A stretch of 64,000 bases of DNA, from assembly GCA_021413975.1 (NCBI GenBank), contig JAIOPJ010000026.1:55619-119618 (forward strand), written 5' to 3'. This document shows positions 53,405 to 61,802 of this stretch, piece after piece. This DNA is from Gemmatimonadota bacterium (lineage in GTDB: Bacteria; Gemmatimonadota; Gemmatimonadetes; Gemmatimonadales; Gemmatimonadaceae). Positions within the stretch are counted from its first letter, which is position 1. Each line of letters opens with the position of its first letter. Under the pieces are notes generated by a model, which did no database searches, had not been told where the DNA came from, and saw only the letters and a list, made by a program, of their open reading frames with translations. A program made the translations under genes and the position numbers.

Positions 53405-54219
53405 GGTCGCAGCGCTTCCGTCGCTGGCTGCGCGCGCCGAAGGGGATCTTCGCGCTGATGCTCGCGGGATGCACGATCGTCGCGGCCGCGAGCGTCGGTT
53501 GGGGCCTCAGCCTGCCGGGGTTGGGTGCCGCCATCATCGTGGCCGGCGTCGTCGATGCGGCGATCGTCCGTTGGCGTCGAGGCACGTGGAGGATCCCGGA
53601 CGGCGCGCTCCTCACGGGCTGGCTCGTCGCGCTGGTGTTGAGCCCGCATGCCCCCTGGTGGATCGCCGGCGCGACGGCGGCGATCGGGATCCTGGCGAAG
53701 CACGTGCTCCGCGTCGGGCGCGCGAACGTGCTCAATCCCGCCGCCGCAGGACTCATCGTGTCGTTCCACCTGTTCGACAGCGGTCAGAGCTGGTGGGGAG
53801 CCCTCCCTGAGGTCTCGGCGTGGTGGATTCTCCTGCTGGTGGGACTCGGCGCGATCATGGCGCTGCGCCTCCACAAGGAGACCGCGGTGCTGGTCTTCTT
53901 CGGAGTCTGGTTCTCGTGCGCCACCGTTGCGGCGTTCGTGGGCGATCCGGCGCTCGTCGTCGAGCTCTTCCGGGCCCCGGACCTGCAGGCCGCGATCTTC
54001 TTCGCGGCGTTCATGCTCACCGATCCGCCGACGTCGCCGCCGAGGCCGCGCGACCAGGTGGTGTTCGCTGCGGTCACGGCGCTGGCCGCGTTCGCCGCGT
54101 TCGCGCTGATCGGCGCGGCCTACTTCCTCCTCGCCGGCGTGATCGCGGGGAACCTGTGGGAGGGGTGGCGGAAGCTCGGTGTGCAGCGGTCGCGTCGGGC
54201 GGTCGCGCGCGCGGGATGA
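53401..54219 (+). CDS. RnfD/NqrB-like membrane protein
   Basis: 272 residues with about eight membrane helices; ATG overlaps the apbE stop. The segments NVLNPAAAGLIVSF and AAFMLTDPPTSPPRPRDQV match the NqrB/RnfD/E family, where the TDP-T-SP loop is a signature. Together with the FMN carrier and ApbE it would pass electrons across the inner membrane. The remaining Rnf or Nqr subunits are absent. A bidirectional hairpin follows. Confidence 0.82.
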   Translation: MRSQRFRRWLRAPKGIFALMLAGCTIVAAASVGWGLSLPGLGAAIIVAGVVDAAIVRWRRGTWRIPDGALLTGWLVALVLSPHAPWWIAGATAAIGILAKHVLRVGRANVLNPAAAGLIVSFHLFDSGQSWWGALPEVSAWWILLLVGLGAIMALRLHKETAVLVFFGVWFSCATVAAFVGDPALVVELFRAPDLQAAIFFAAFMLTDPPTSPPRPRDQVVFAAVTALAAFAAFALIGAAYFLLAGVIAGNLWEGWRKLGVQRSRRAVARAG

Positions 54220-54252
54220 GTCGGCGGGGAGCGCACGCGGCCTGAACCACGA

Positions 54253-54293
54253 ACAGAGACCCCGCGCGTCCGAGGACGTCGCGGGGTCTCTGT
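54253..54293. terminator. Hairpin between converging RnfD-like gene and tRNA-Pro
   Basis: 14-bp perfect stem ACAGAGACCCCGCG with CGCGGGGTCTCTGT around a 13-base loop. No T tract on either side. It could end transcription from both directions. Confidence 0.6.
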
Positions 54294-54303
54294 CATGTGG
54301 TAG

Positions 54304-54377
<74 letters not shown>

Positions 54378-54384
54378 ATCCAAC

Positions 54385-54412
54385 TTTCATCCTCCATCCT
54401 TCCACCTTCATC
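54385..54412. repeat. 7-bp-unit repeat, single arm between two tRNA genes
   Basis: TTTCATCCTCCATCCTTCCA followed by CCTTCATC, degenerate TTCATCC-type units between tRNA-Pro and tRNA-Arg. Confidence 0.75.
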
Positions 54413-54423
54413 GTGCTGCTGAG

Positions 54424-54497
54424 TGCGCCCGAAGGGACTCGAACCCCTAACCTTCTGATCCGTAGTCAGATGCTCTATCCAATTGAGCTACGAGCGC
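54424..54497 (-). tRNA. tRNA-Arg (anticodon ACG)
   Basis: 74 bases; acceptor GCGCTCG/CGGGCGC, anticodon stem TCTGA/TCAGA with loop CTACGGA, T loop TTCGAGT. The A at the wobble position predicts editing to inosine. CCA not encoded. Confidence 0.95.
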
Positions 54498-54582
54498 TCG
54501 TCCCGAGGACTTCGCCGCACGGGAGGCGGCTCCAAGGGAACCCAGAATATAGACCCGTGCCGACGGGGAGTCAACGAGAACC

Positions 54583-56076
54583 CTACTTGAGCGCCTCGTA
54601 CCGGTAGGCCACGATCCCCGGCTTGGTCGCCGTGAACTCGAAGGTGCCTCGTTCCCCCGGCTTCACGTTCGCCACGTCCGTCGTCATCGTCTCGACCACG
54701 TTCCCGGCCGTGTCGAGGAACTCCATCTTGAGCGCGAACGAACGCGGCGCCTTGGTGAAGTTCTCGATCGTCCCCCCGAGCAGCGCGCCGGTCGCGCGGC
54801 GCTCGAACCGGGTGATCAGCAGCTTGTGCTGCGTCGCCATCGTGTTCTCGCGGCCCGCGTACTCGTCCTGCTTCTTCTGCAGCTCGGCCTTCTTGCGCGG
54901 GTCGCGCTCGGCCGCCGTCATCAGCTGGTACGCATAGGCCCGCATGAGGAAGTTGTCGCCGTTCGACGGATCGATCTCGATCAGCCGGTCCGTGAGCGGG
55001 ATCATCTTCTCCGGCTGCTTCGCCTCGTAGTACATGTACGCGAGGAAGTAGTTCGCGTCACGGATGTTCGGGTTCTTGGCCAGCGCCCCTTCGTACATCG
55101 CGATCGCGTCGGCCGTGCGCGAGAAGGCGCGGGCGACGTCGGAGGCGAGGATGAGCGTGAGGTCGGAATAGGCCGCCGGCGTGGCGACGAGCGGCGCGAG
55201 GAGCACGCGCGCCGCCGTGCTGTCCTGACTGAGCGACACGATCTCGGCCGCGGCCGAGAAGGCGTAGGCTCCCTCGGTCGTGCCGGGGGCCTGCGCGAGC
55301 AGCATCGCGTAGATGTCGAGCGCTTCCTTCTGCAGCTGCGCCTTCTGGGCCGCGCCGCCGGTCATGGCGTAGCCCTGCGCGGTCTGCGCGAGCTGGAACT
55401 GCATCTGCTTGCGCGTCTCGGCGAGCGAGGTGTCCTTCGCCGCCTCGGTGATCGCCGCGCGCAGGTGCGTCATCATCGTCGGCATGTCGCCGCGCTTGTT
55501 GGCGATCTGGGCGAAGGCGTTGTGCACGAACGGCGACGTCGGGTTGAGCTGCGCCGACTGCTTCGTGTAGAACTCGGCCGAGTCGATCGCCTCGGCGCCG
55601 AGGAAGGGGTAGGCCTTGTTGATGCGGTCGGTCCAGGGCTTCGCGCCACGCCACTGCGCCGTCTGCTCGGCGCACGACGGGGCGAGCGCCTCGACCGCGC
55701 GGAGGAGCGAGTCGGTCGCGGAGAGGACGTCGACCTTGTCGGTCTTCAGGCCCTTGGCCCCGAGCTGTTCGTTCGTGAGCATCGTGCCCACGCCGGCCTG
55801 GTGCATCCAGAGGACGTAGATCTGCGCCCGCAGGAACCCGGCGCCCACGGGGTTGTTGGCGAACTTCTTCTCGTCGGAGAGGAACTTCATCGCGTCGCGC
55901 AGGACCTTCTGCGCCTCCGGCGCCTCACCCATCTGGGCGGCGCGGCCGATCGTGAGGCCGGCCTGGGCGAGGACGCTGGGCTGATAGACGTCGACCGGGC
56001 AGTCGACCTGCTGCGCCAGGACGGGGGTCGCGGCGAGGAGGGTGGAGAGGGCCGGAAGGACTCGGAGGAAACGCAT
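54583..56076 (-). CDS. Exported TPR-like protein
   Basis: 497 residues from ATG 56076, which opens a signal peptide (MRFLRVLPALSTLLAATPVLAQQ). The middle (residues about 40-400) is made of helical pairs resembling tetratricopeptide repeats, for example AADAIAMYEGALAKNPNIRDANYFLAYMYYEAKQPEKMIPLTDRL. The C-terminal 60 residues form a small beta domain (ALKMEFLDTAGNVVETMTTDVANVKPGERGTFEF) like those that cap such proteins. Likely periplasmic or outer-membrane associated scaffold; partners unknown. It sits between tRNA genes and may be transcribed with them. Confidence 0.8.
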   Translation of the reverse strand: MRFLRVLPALSTLLAATPVLAQQVDCPVDVYQPSVLAQAGLTIGRAAQMGEAPEAQKVLRDAMKFLSDEKKFANNPVGAGFLRAQIYVLWMHQAGVGTMLTNEQLGAKGLKTDKVDVLSATDSLLRAVEALAPSCAEQTAQWRGAKPWTDRINKAYPFLGAEAIDSAEFYTKQSAQLNPTSPFVHNAFAQIANKRGDMPTMMTHLRAAITEAAKDTSLAETRKQMQFQLAQTAQGYAMTGGAAQKAQLQKEALDIYAMLLAQAPGTTEGAYAFSAAAEIVSLSQDSTAARVLLAPLVATPAAYSDLTLILASDVARAFSRTADAIAMYEGALAKNPNIRDANYFLAYMYYEAKQPEKMIPLTDRLIEIDPSNGDNFLMRAYAYQLMTAAERDPRKKAELQKKQDEYAGRENTMATQHKLLITRFERRATGALLGGTIENFTKAPRSFALKMEFLDTAGNVVETMTTDVANVKPGERGTFEFTATKPGIVAYRYEALK

Positions 56077-56166
56077 CGTTCGCGGGGCTGGAGGGAACGG
56101 CACGGGGGGCGGTCCCCGCACCGGCTGGAAGAGAGAACGCCTCACGAGATTGACCCCGTGAGGCGA

Positions 56167-56240
56167 TGGGCGGTACAAGACTCGAACTTGTGACCTCCAC
56201 GATGTCAACGTGGCGCTCTAACCAACTGAGCTAACCGCCC
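56167..56240 (-). tRNA. tRNA-Val (anticodon GAC)
   Basis: 74 bases; acceptor GGGCGGT/ACCGCCC, anticodon stem CCACG/CGTGG with loop TTGACAT, T loop TTCGAGT. Confidence 0.95.
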
Positions 56241-56316
56241 TCTACTACCCGACGCTCCCCGGCAACGTTCCGGAGGGGTCGGGCGTTGAACATCAGACGC
56301 CGGACTGCGGCGAAAG

Positions 56317-56389
56317 AGCGGGAAACGGGACTCGAACCCGCGACCCCAACCTTGGCAAGGTTGTGCTCTACCAACTGAGCTATTCCCGC
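56317..56389 (-). tRNA. tRNA-Gly (anticodon GCC)
   Basis: 73 bases; acceptor GCGGGAA/TTCCCGC, anticodon stem CAACC/GGTTG with loop TTGCCAA, discriminator T. Very close to the E. coli tRNA-Gly(GCC) sequence. Confidence 0.95.
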
Positions 56390-56466
56390 AATGCGGAACC
56401 AGGCGGACCTGCACCCGGTTCATCGAACATCCACACCGATCCGCGACAGCCAAGACGGCCCGGCAG

Positions 56467-56539
<73 letters not shown>

Positions 56540-56704
56540 GAGCGCGTCACTTGAGGACCGCGACAGGAACCAAAGAAGCTATCCGAGGGTATGTCGAAGG
56601 TCAAGCGGAAAACTGGCGTTCCGGCCATTCCGGCTTATCTTAGGGCTCGCTCCAACACACCGGAAATATCTCCGGATCGCCGTGGCGGTCCAGGAACCAT
56701 AGCA

Positions 56705-57595
56705 ATGGCCACCGAAGTCAAGAAGCGCAAGCGCCGGACCGCCCCTGCGGGCATCGCCCCCAGCGAGCCCGAGCGCGACATCCTCGACCAGTACCTCTAC
56801 GAGGTCTCCACCTACCCGCTCCTCAAGGGGACCGAGGAGATCGACGTCGCCCGCAAGATCCGCGCAGGCGATCCGGATGCCCTGCAGGAGCTCGTGAAGC
56901 GCAACCTGCGCTTCGTGATCTCCGTCGCCAAGAAGTACCAGAACCGCGGCCTCCCGCTCATCGATCTCATCGGCGAGGGGAACGTCGGCCTGCTCACGGC
57001 GGCGCGGAAGTTCGATCCCGACCAGGGCGTGAAGTTCATCTCGTACGCGGTGTGGTGGATCCGTCAGGCGATCCTCTCGTCCCTGGCGCGTCAGGGCCGG
57101 ACCGTGCGCGTGCCGCTCAACCGCACCGCCGACCTCTCGCGCATCATCAAGGCCTCCGAGATCCTGCGCCAGAAGCTCCGTCGCGAGCCCATGCCCGAGG
57201 AACTCGCGCAGCTCACCGGCCTCTCGGTCGACGTCGTGCAGTCCCTCGCCGCGCTCAACACCGGCGACGTCCGCCTCGACGCGCCGATGGATCCCGACGG
57301 CGACCGCTCGCTGATCGAGCGCTTCGTCGCCGACGAGATGCCCGACACCGAGGAGGAAGCGATGAACCGCTTCCTCAACGACGAGATCGAGCACGCGCTC
57401 AGCACCCTCCCGCCGCGCGACGCCAAGGTCCTGCGCCTGTACTTCGGGCTCGAGGCCGGACGCGAACACACGCTCGAGGAGATCGGCACCATGCTCGGCG
57501 TCACGCGCGAGCGCGTGCGTCAGCTCCGTGACCGCGCGCTCAAGCGGCTCCGCGAAGGGGATGTGGGACGTGCGCTGGGGAGTTTCGCGGCCTAG
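56705..57595 (+). CDS. RNA polymerase sigma-70 factor (short, RpoD-related)
   Basis: 296 residues from ATG 56705 (MATEVKKRKRR); an ATG 38 codons upstream gives a longer form. Region 1.2 (DILDQYLYEVSTYPLLKGTEEIDVARKI), region 2 (RNLRFVISVAKKYQNRGLPLIDLIGEGNVGLLTAARKFDPDQGVKFISYAVWWIRQAI), region 3 and region 4 (EEIGTMLGVTRERVRQLRDRALKRL) are all present. Region 1.1 is missing, and the chain is shorter than a typical primary sigma factor, but the region 2.4/4.2 parts are of the housekeeping type. It could be the main sigma factor or a group 2 relative. A terminator follows. Confidence 0.93.
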   Translation: MATEVKKRKRRTAPAGIAPSEPERDILDQYLYEVSTYPLLKGTEEIDVARKIRAGDPDALQELVKRNLRFVISVAKKYQNRGLPLIDLIGEGNVGLLTAARKFDPDQGVKFISYAVWWIRQAILSSLARQGRTVRVPLNRTADLSRIIKASEILRQKLRREPMPEELAQLTGLSVDVVQSLAALNTGDVRLDAPMDPDGDRSLIERFVADEMPDTEEEAMNRFLNDEIEHALSTLPPRDAKVLRLYFGLEAGREHTLEEIGTMLGVTRERVRQLRDRALKRLREGDVGRALGSFAA

Positions 57596-57602
57596 GTGCA
57601 CC

Positions 57603-57759
57603 GGATGAAGGCTGAAGCCGGATGAAGGCTGAAGGATGAAGGGGGGCGGCCCGTGCGGGCCGCCCTTCGTCTTTTTCCGCGCACGCCAAGTTCCTCCGGA
57701 TGCGGCGGCGTGCGAATGCGTCCATATTCACCTTCAGCCTTCATCCTCCAGCCTTCATC
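57603..57759. repeat. 7-bp-unit inverted repeat enclosing a terminator
   Basis: The left arm at 57603-57642 starts GGATGAAGGCTGAAGC and the right arm at 57727-57759 ends TCCAGCCTTCATC. The reverse complement of the right arm matches the left arm over about 33 bases with few changes. The terminator of the sigma gene lies between them. This is the best-formed copy of the family. Confidence 0.9.
57644..57676 (+). terminator. Terminator of the sigma factor gene
   Basis: GGGCGGCCCG and CGGGCCGCCC form a 10-bp stem with a TG loop, followed by TTCGTCTTTTT. Lies inside the repeat arms. Confidence 0.9.
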
Positions 57760-57769
57760 GCGCAGTTCA

Positions 57770-58552
57770 ATGATCCGCTTCGACAACGTCCACAAGGCCT
57801 TCGGCGACAACGAGGTGCTCCGCGGCTTCACCCTCGACGTCAACGAGGGGGAGACGATGGTGATCATCGGCTTCTCGGGCACCGGGAAGTCGGTCGCCAT
57901 CAAGCATATCGTCGGGCTCCTCGAGCCCGATGAGGGCTCGGTGCACGTCGACGGGGTCGAGGTCGGGTCCCTCACCCGGCGCGAGCTCTACGCCCTGCGC
58001 ACCAAGATCGGGTACGTCTTCCAGTTCGCCGCGCTCTTCGACTCCCTCACCATCGGCGAGAATGTCGCGATGGGGCTGCGGAAGCAGGGGCTCCTCGACG
58101 AGAACGCGATCCACGAGCGCGTGCGCGAGGCCCTCGAGCTCGTCGACCTCGACCTGTCGGTCGAGACCAAGCTGCCGGCGGAACTCTCGGGCGGCATGCG
58201 CAAGCGCGTCGGCATCGCCCGCGCGATCGCGCTGCGGCCCAAGTACCTCCTGTACGACGAGCCGACCACCGGACTCGACCCCGTCACGAGCGCGATCATC
58301 GATGACCTCATGCTGCGCATGCAGCGTCAGCTCGGCGTGACCGGCATCGTCATCACCCACGACATGCGCAGCGCCTACACGGTCGGCACGCGCATCGCGA
58401 TGCTCTACGAGGGGACCGTGCGCCAGGTCGGCACCGTCGACGAGATCAAGCAGACCACCGATCCGATCGTCCGCCAGTTCATCGAGGGGCGCGCCGAACC
58501 CGGACCCGTCGATGCGCCGCTCGCTCAGGCGCCGGCCACGCGAGCCGGGTGA
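57770..58552 (+). CDS. ABC transporter ATP-binding protein, MlaF-like
   Basis: 260 residues from ATG 57770; the open frame reaches further upstream into the repeat arm, which gives a non-native leader. Walker A is GFSGTGKSV, the Q-loop is VFQFAALFDSLT, signature LSGGMRKRVGIARA, Walker B YLLYDEPTTGLDP, His switch VITHDMRSA. The FSGTGKSV and FQFAALFDSLTIGENV forms are characteristic of the Mla/Ttg2A lipid transporter ATPases. No MlaE permease or MlaD gene adjoins in the window, so the partner is elsewhere. Next gene overlaps by GTGA. Confidence 0.9.
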   Translation: MIRFDNVHKAFGDNEVLRGFTLDVNEGETMVIIGFSGTGKSVAIKHIVGLLEPDEGSVHVDGVEVGSLTRRELYALRTKIGYVFQFAALFDSLTIGENVAMGLRKQGLLDENAIHERVREALELVDLDLSVETKLPAELSGGMRKRVGIARAIALRPKYLLYDEPTTGLDPVTSAIIDDLMLRMQRQLGVTGIVITHDMRSAYTVGTRIAMLYEGTVRQVGTVDEIKQTTDPIVRQFIEGRAEPGPVDAPLAQAPATRAG

Positions 58553-59040
58553 GCCGGCAGCGGCGGCTCCTCGAGGAGGTCTCGGCGGGAGGCATCGTCT
58601 TCCGCCGGGACGGCGACCGCACCCTCTACCTGCTCATCCGCGATTCGTATCGTAACTGGGGATTCCCCAAGGGGCACCTCGAGGAAGGCGAGGCGCCCGC
58701 CGCGGCCGCGATCCGCGAGGTCGGCGAGGAGACGGGTCTCGCCGATCTCGAGCTGCGCGCACCGATCGAGACCATCGACTGGGAGTTCCGGTTCCGCGGC
58801 AAGCGGATCCACAAGACCTGCCACTTCTTCCTCATCGAGACGCCGGCGCGGCGCACGAAGCCCTTGCTCGCCGAAGGGATCACGGCCTGCCGCTGGGCCT
58901 CGTTCGAACAGGCCGAGCGATTGATCGCGTACGAGAACGCGAGGTCGGTGCTGCGCCAGGCACAGGCGATCCTCGGTGGCGAACAGGTCACGGCGGCGGC
59001 CGTCGCTCCGGCCGCCGCGCCCGCCGCGGGCGCGCGCTGA
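58549..59040 (+). CDS. Nudix hydrolase
   Basis: 163 residues, GTG overlapping the MlaF-like stop. The Nudix box is complete: GHLEEGEAPAAAAIREVGEETGL. The domain starts SAGGIVFRRDGDRTLYLLIRD and ends near residue 140; an Ala-rich tail follows. Similar to diadenosine polyphosphate or Nudt2-like hydrolases, but the substrate is not determinable. Coupled to the lipid-transport ATPase, a pairing seen widely only as adjacency. Confidence 0.9.
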   Translation: MSRQRRLLEEVSAGGIVFRRDGDRTLYLLIRDSYRNWGFPKGHLEEGEAPAAAAIREVGEETGLADLELRAPIETIDWEFRFRGKRIHKTCHFFLIETPARRTKPLLAEGITACRWASFEQAERLIAYENARSVLRQAQAILGGEQVTAAAVAPAAAPAAGAR

Positions 59041-59043
59041 GCC

Positions 59044-59862
59044 ATGTCGGAACTCGAGGCCGGCACCCTGCCGCAGCCCGCCGTCGTCGCCTTCGGAGCC
59101 CGCGAGCGGGCGCGCGACCTCCTCAAACGCAGCCTGCCGCGCCGCCGCGGCAGGCTGACGCTCGCCCGCAATCGCGCCGAGGTGCTCGCGGCCCTCAAGG
59201 AGAGCTACACCGACGCCGTCGTGGTCGATCTGGCACAGCCGACCGACGAGCACTGGGCGGTGGCCCGTCTGGCCCGCGAGTTCCCCAGCATCCCCTTCCT
59301 CGCGCTCGGTCCGCTCCGGCCGAACGAAGCGCCGCATCTGGCGCGTGCCTGCGGGGAGTTCGAGTTCGCCGACCTCCTCGTCGAGGGGGCGGAGGACGCC
59401 GTGATCCGGGAGCTCCTCCTGCCGCTCACCTCCACGAGCCGCTTCGCCGATGCTCTGCGCGGCGCCGACGGCGCGCTCGGACTGACCAGCGACCTCCAAC
59501 GCATGGTCTGGCGCCTGGTGGTCGGGCACGGAGGACGGACGGTGCGGACCGAGACGATCGCCGACGCGGTCGGCCTCACGCGCGAGCACCTCAGCCGGCG
59601 CTTCTCGGCCGACGGCGCTCCGAACCTCAAGCGCGTGATCGACCTGGCGCGGATCCTCGCCGCGGCCGACCTCTCCAAGAACCCCGGCTACGACCTCCCC
59701 GATGTCTCGCGAGTCCTCGGGTTCGCCTCCGCTTCGCACCTCAGCTCCAGCTGCCAACGGCTGATCGGGGTGAAGTCGTCGTCGCTGGCGCGGTTGCGGC
59801 CCGGGGACCTCGTGGACCGGTTCGTGAAGCAGGGGCGGGGGCGCTCGCGGGCTGCGGTCTGA
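59044..59862 (+). CDS. AraC-type helix-turn-helix regulator with receiver-like N-terminus
   Basis: 272 residues, ATG three bases after the Nudix stop. The first 120 residues resemble a degenerate response-regulator receiver (LTLARNRAEVLAALKESYTDAVVVDLAQPTDEHW) and lack a clean acidic pocket. The C-terminal part has two helix-turn-helix segments as in AraC proteins (ETIADAVGLTREHLSRRFSADGAPNLKRVIDLARILAAADL...DVSRVLGFASASHLSSSCQRLIG). DNA-binding is well supported; the signal and targets are not. Last gene before a repeat element and the atp operon. Confidence 0.8.
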   Translation: MSELEAGTLPQPAVVAFGARERARDLLKRSLPRRRGRLTLARNRAEVLAALKESYTDAVVVDLAQPTDEHWAVARLAREFPSIPFLALGPLRPNEAPHLARACGEFEFADLLVEGAEDAVIRELLLPLTSTSRFADALRGADGALGLTSDLQRMVWRLVVGHGGRTVRTETIADAVGLTREHLSRRFSADGAPNLKRVIDLARILAAADLSKNPGYDLPDVSRVLGFASASHLSSSCQRLIGVKSSSLARLRPGDLVDRFVKQGRGRSRAAV

Positions 59863-59892
59863 TCCCCTCCGTCGTTCTCGGTCAACTGCCCT

Positions 59893-60041
59893 CACCACCG
59901 AGGCACCGAGGGCACCGAGGGCACCGAGGGGGCACTCCCATGCATCTGAGCTTGTCGCCGTCCTTGTTGCATGCGCTCCCGGAAACGGGGGGAGACGTCC
60001 CCCGGCCTCGCCGTTCCCGGTGCCCTCGGTGCCTCGGTGGT
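59893..60041. repeat. Inverted 9-bp-unit repeat element (CACCGAGG family), long copy
   Basis: The left arm (59893-59931) has CACCACCGAGGCACCGAGGG and then further GCACCGAGG units in tandem. The right arm (60016-60041) ends CGGTGCCTCGGTGGT and pairs over about 24 bases with the left arm. An 84-base centre lies between. A shorter relative is at 5358-5431. Confidence 0.85.
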
Positions 60042-60126
60042 CAACGTCGTCGAAGTCCTCGAACAAGGCGCGCGGCAAGCCCCCGACGCCCGCGCCTGAA
60101 AAGGGGGGTGTTGCAGCCCCCCGCGA

Positions 60127-60146
60127 CTTGTGATATTTTTCACAAG
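60127..60146. promoter_or_regulatory. Rex- or CRP-like operator upstream of atpA
   Basis: CTTGTGATATTTTTCACAAG. The inner 18 bases match the Rex consensus TTGTGAA-N4-TTCACAA at 13 of 14 fixed positions; TGTGA-N6-TCACA also fits a CRP site exactly. It lies about 90 bases before the atpA ATG. Confidence 0.65.
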
Positions 60147-60236
60147 CTGGACCATAACCGCGCCCGACCCGGTCGATCCGACCGGTGAGCCGGAGCGCGA
60201 CGCTCGCGCGAACACCCACGCTCTGCCCACTGAACA

Positions 60237-61802
60237 ATGGCTTCCCAGACGTCGCTCCGCCCTGGTGAGATCAAGGACATCCTCCTCCGCGAGATCGAGG
60301 CGGCCGAGCTCAACTCCCTCGATGTCGAGGAGGTCGGTTCCGTCCTCGAAGTGAAGGACGGCATCGCCCGCATCTACGGCCTCCAGAAGGCCATGGCCGG
60401 CGAGATGCTCGAGATCCTCTCGTCCGAGACCGGCGAGACGGTCACCGCCCTCGCGCTCAACCTCGAAGAGGACAACATCGGCGCCGTCGTGCTCGGCGAT
60501 TACCTCCGCCTGAAGGAAGGCGACGAGGTCCGCCGCACCGCCCGCGTGCTCGAGGTCCCGGTGGGCCCCGCCATGATCGGCCGCGTCGTCGACGCGCTCG
60601 GCCGCCCCATCGACGGGCAGGGCCCGATCGGCACCACCATGTCGCGCAAGGTCGAGTCGGAGGCCCCGGGCATCATCGTCCGGCAGCCCGTCGCCGAGCC
60701 GATGCAGACCGGCATCAAGGCGATCGACGCGATGATCCCGATCGGCCGTGGCCAGCGCGAGCTCATCATCGGCGACCGCGGCACCGGCAAGACGGCGATC
60801 GCCGTCGACACGATCATCAACCAGAAGGGTCAGGGCGTCATCTGCGTCTACGTCGCGATCGGTCAGAAGGCCTCGACCGTGGCGAGCGTGGTGGAGAAGC
60901 TCAAGGCCGCCGGCGCGATGGAGTACACGATCGTCGTCGTCGCCTCGGCCTCCGATCCGGCCCCGATGCAGTACATCGCCCCCTACTCGGGCGTCGCGAT
61001 GGCCGAGTACTTCATGTACCACGAGGGGAAGGCGACGCTCGCGGTCTATGACGACCTCTCCAAGCAGGCCGCCGCCTACCGCCAGCTCTCGCTGGTGCTC
61101 CGCCGCCCGCCGGGCCGCGAAGCCTTCCCGGGCGACGTCTTCTATCTCCACTCCCGCCTCCTCGAGCGCGCGGCGAAGCTCTCCGTCGACCCCAAGATCG
61201 TGGACAACAAGACGATCTTCGCGCCGGGCGGCTCGCTCACCGCGCTCCCGATCATCGAGACGCAGGCCGGCGACGTGTCGGCCTACATCCCGACGAACGT
61301 CATCTCGATCACCGACGGCCAGATCTTCCTCGAGGCCGACCTGTTCTTCGCCGGCGTCCGCCCGGCCATCAACGTCGGCATCTCGGTCTCGCGCGTCGGT
61401 GGCTCGGCGCAGATCAAGGCGATGAAGTCGGTCGCCGGCCGCCTCCGGCTCGACCTCGCGCAGTACCGCGAGCTCGAGGCCTTCTCGGCCTTCGCCTCCG
61501 ACCTCGACGCGGCCACCAAGCGCCAGCTCGAGCGCGGCGCGCGCACGGTCGAGGTGCTCAAGCAGGGCCAGTACCGCCCCATGCCGGTCGAGCAGCAGGT
61601 CATGATCATCTTCGCGGTCAGCAACGGCTTCATCGACGACGTCGACGTCGCCAAGGTCCGCGAGTGGGAGGCCGGGTTCCACGAGTACGTGAAGGCCCAG
61701 TTCCCGAACCTCGGCGACACCATCCGCAAGGAGAAGGTCGTGTCGAAGGACACCGAGGCCGAGCTCCGTCGGGCGCTCGATCAGTACAAGAACAGCAGGT
61801 GA
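60237..61802 (+). CDS. atpA: ATP synthase F1 subunit alpha
   Basis: 521 residues. Walker A is GDRGTGKT, and the family blocks [37 protein letters not shown] ([19 protein letters not shown]), [15 protein letters not shown] and ALEQ-type C-terminus are all present. It forms the non-catalytic part of the F1 hexamer. It is the first gene of atpA-atpG-atpD; subunits a, c, b and delta are not upstream, so the ATP synthase genes are split. Its TGA stop lies in the repeat element that separates it from atpG. A Rex/CRP-like site lies upstream. Confidence 0.98.
   Translation: MASQTSLRPGEIKDILLREIEAAELNSLDVEEVGSVLEVKDGIARIYGLQKAMAGEMLEILSSETGETVTALALNLEEDNIGAVVLGDYLRLKEGDEVRRTARVLEVPVGPAMIGRVVDALGRPIDGQGPIGTTMSRKVESEAPGIIVRQPVAEPMQTGIKAIDAMIPIGRGQRELIIGDRGTGKTAIAVDTIINQKGQGVICVYVAIGQKASTVASVVEKLKAAGAMEYTIVVVASASDPAPMQYIAPYSGVAMAEYFMYHEGKATLAVYDDLSKQAAAYRQLSLVLRRPPGREAFPGDVFYLHSRLLERAAKLSVDPKIVDNKTIFAPGGSLTALPIIETQAGDVSAYIPTNVISITDGQIFLEADLFFAGVRPAINVGISVSRVGGSAQIKAMKSVAGRLRLDLAQYRELEAFSAFASDLDAATKRQLERGARTVEVLKQGQYRPMPVEQQVMIIFAVSNGFIDDVDVAKVREWEAGFHEYVKAQFPNLGDTIRKEKVVSKDTEAELRRALDQYKNSR

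Larger units (their letters stand above)
59863..60236. other. Intergenic region before the atp operon, 374 bases
   Basis: Holds the long CACCGAGG inverted repeat (59893-60041) and a Rex/CRP-like palindrome (60127-60146). No small gene or RNA gene could be supported. Confidence 0.6.

Noticed and set aside
59893..60041. CRISPR array
   Set aside because: Tandem units are 9 bp with no spacers and the arms are inverted; no cas gene is present.
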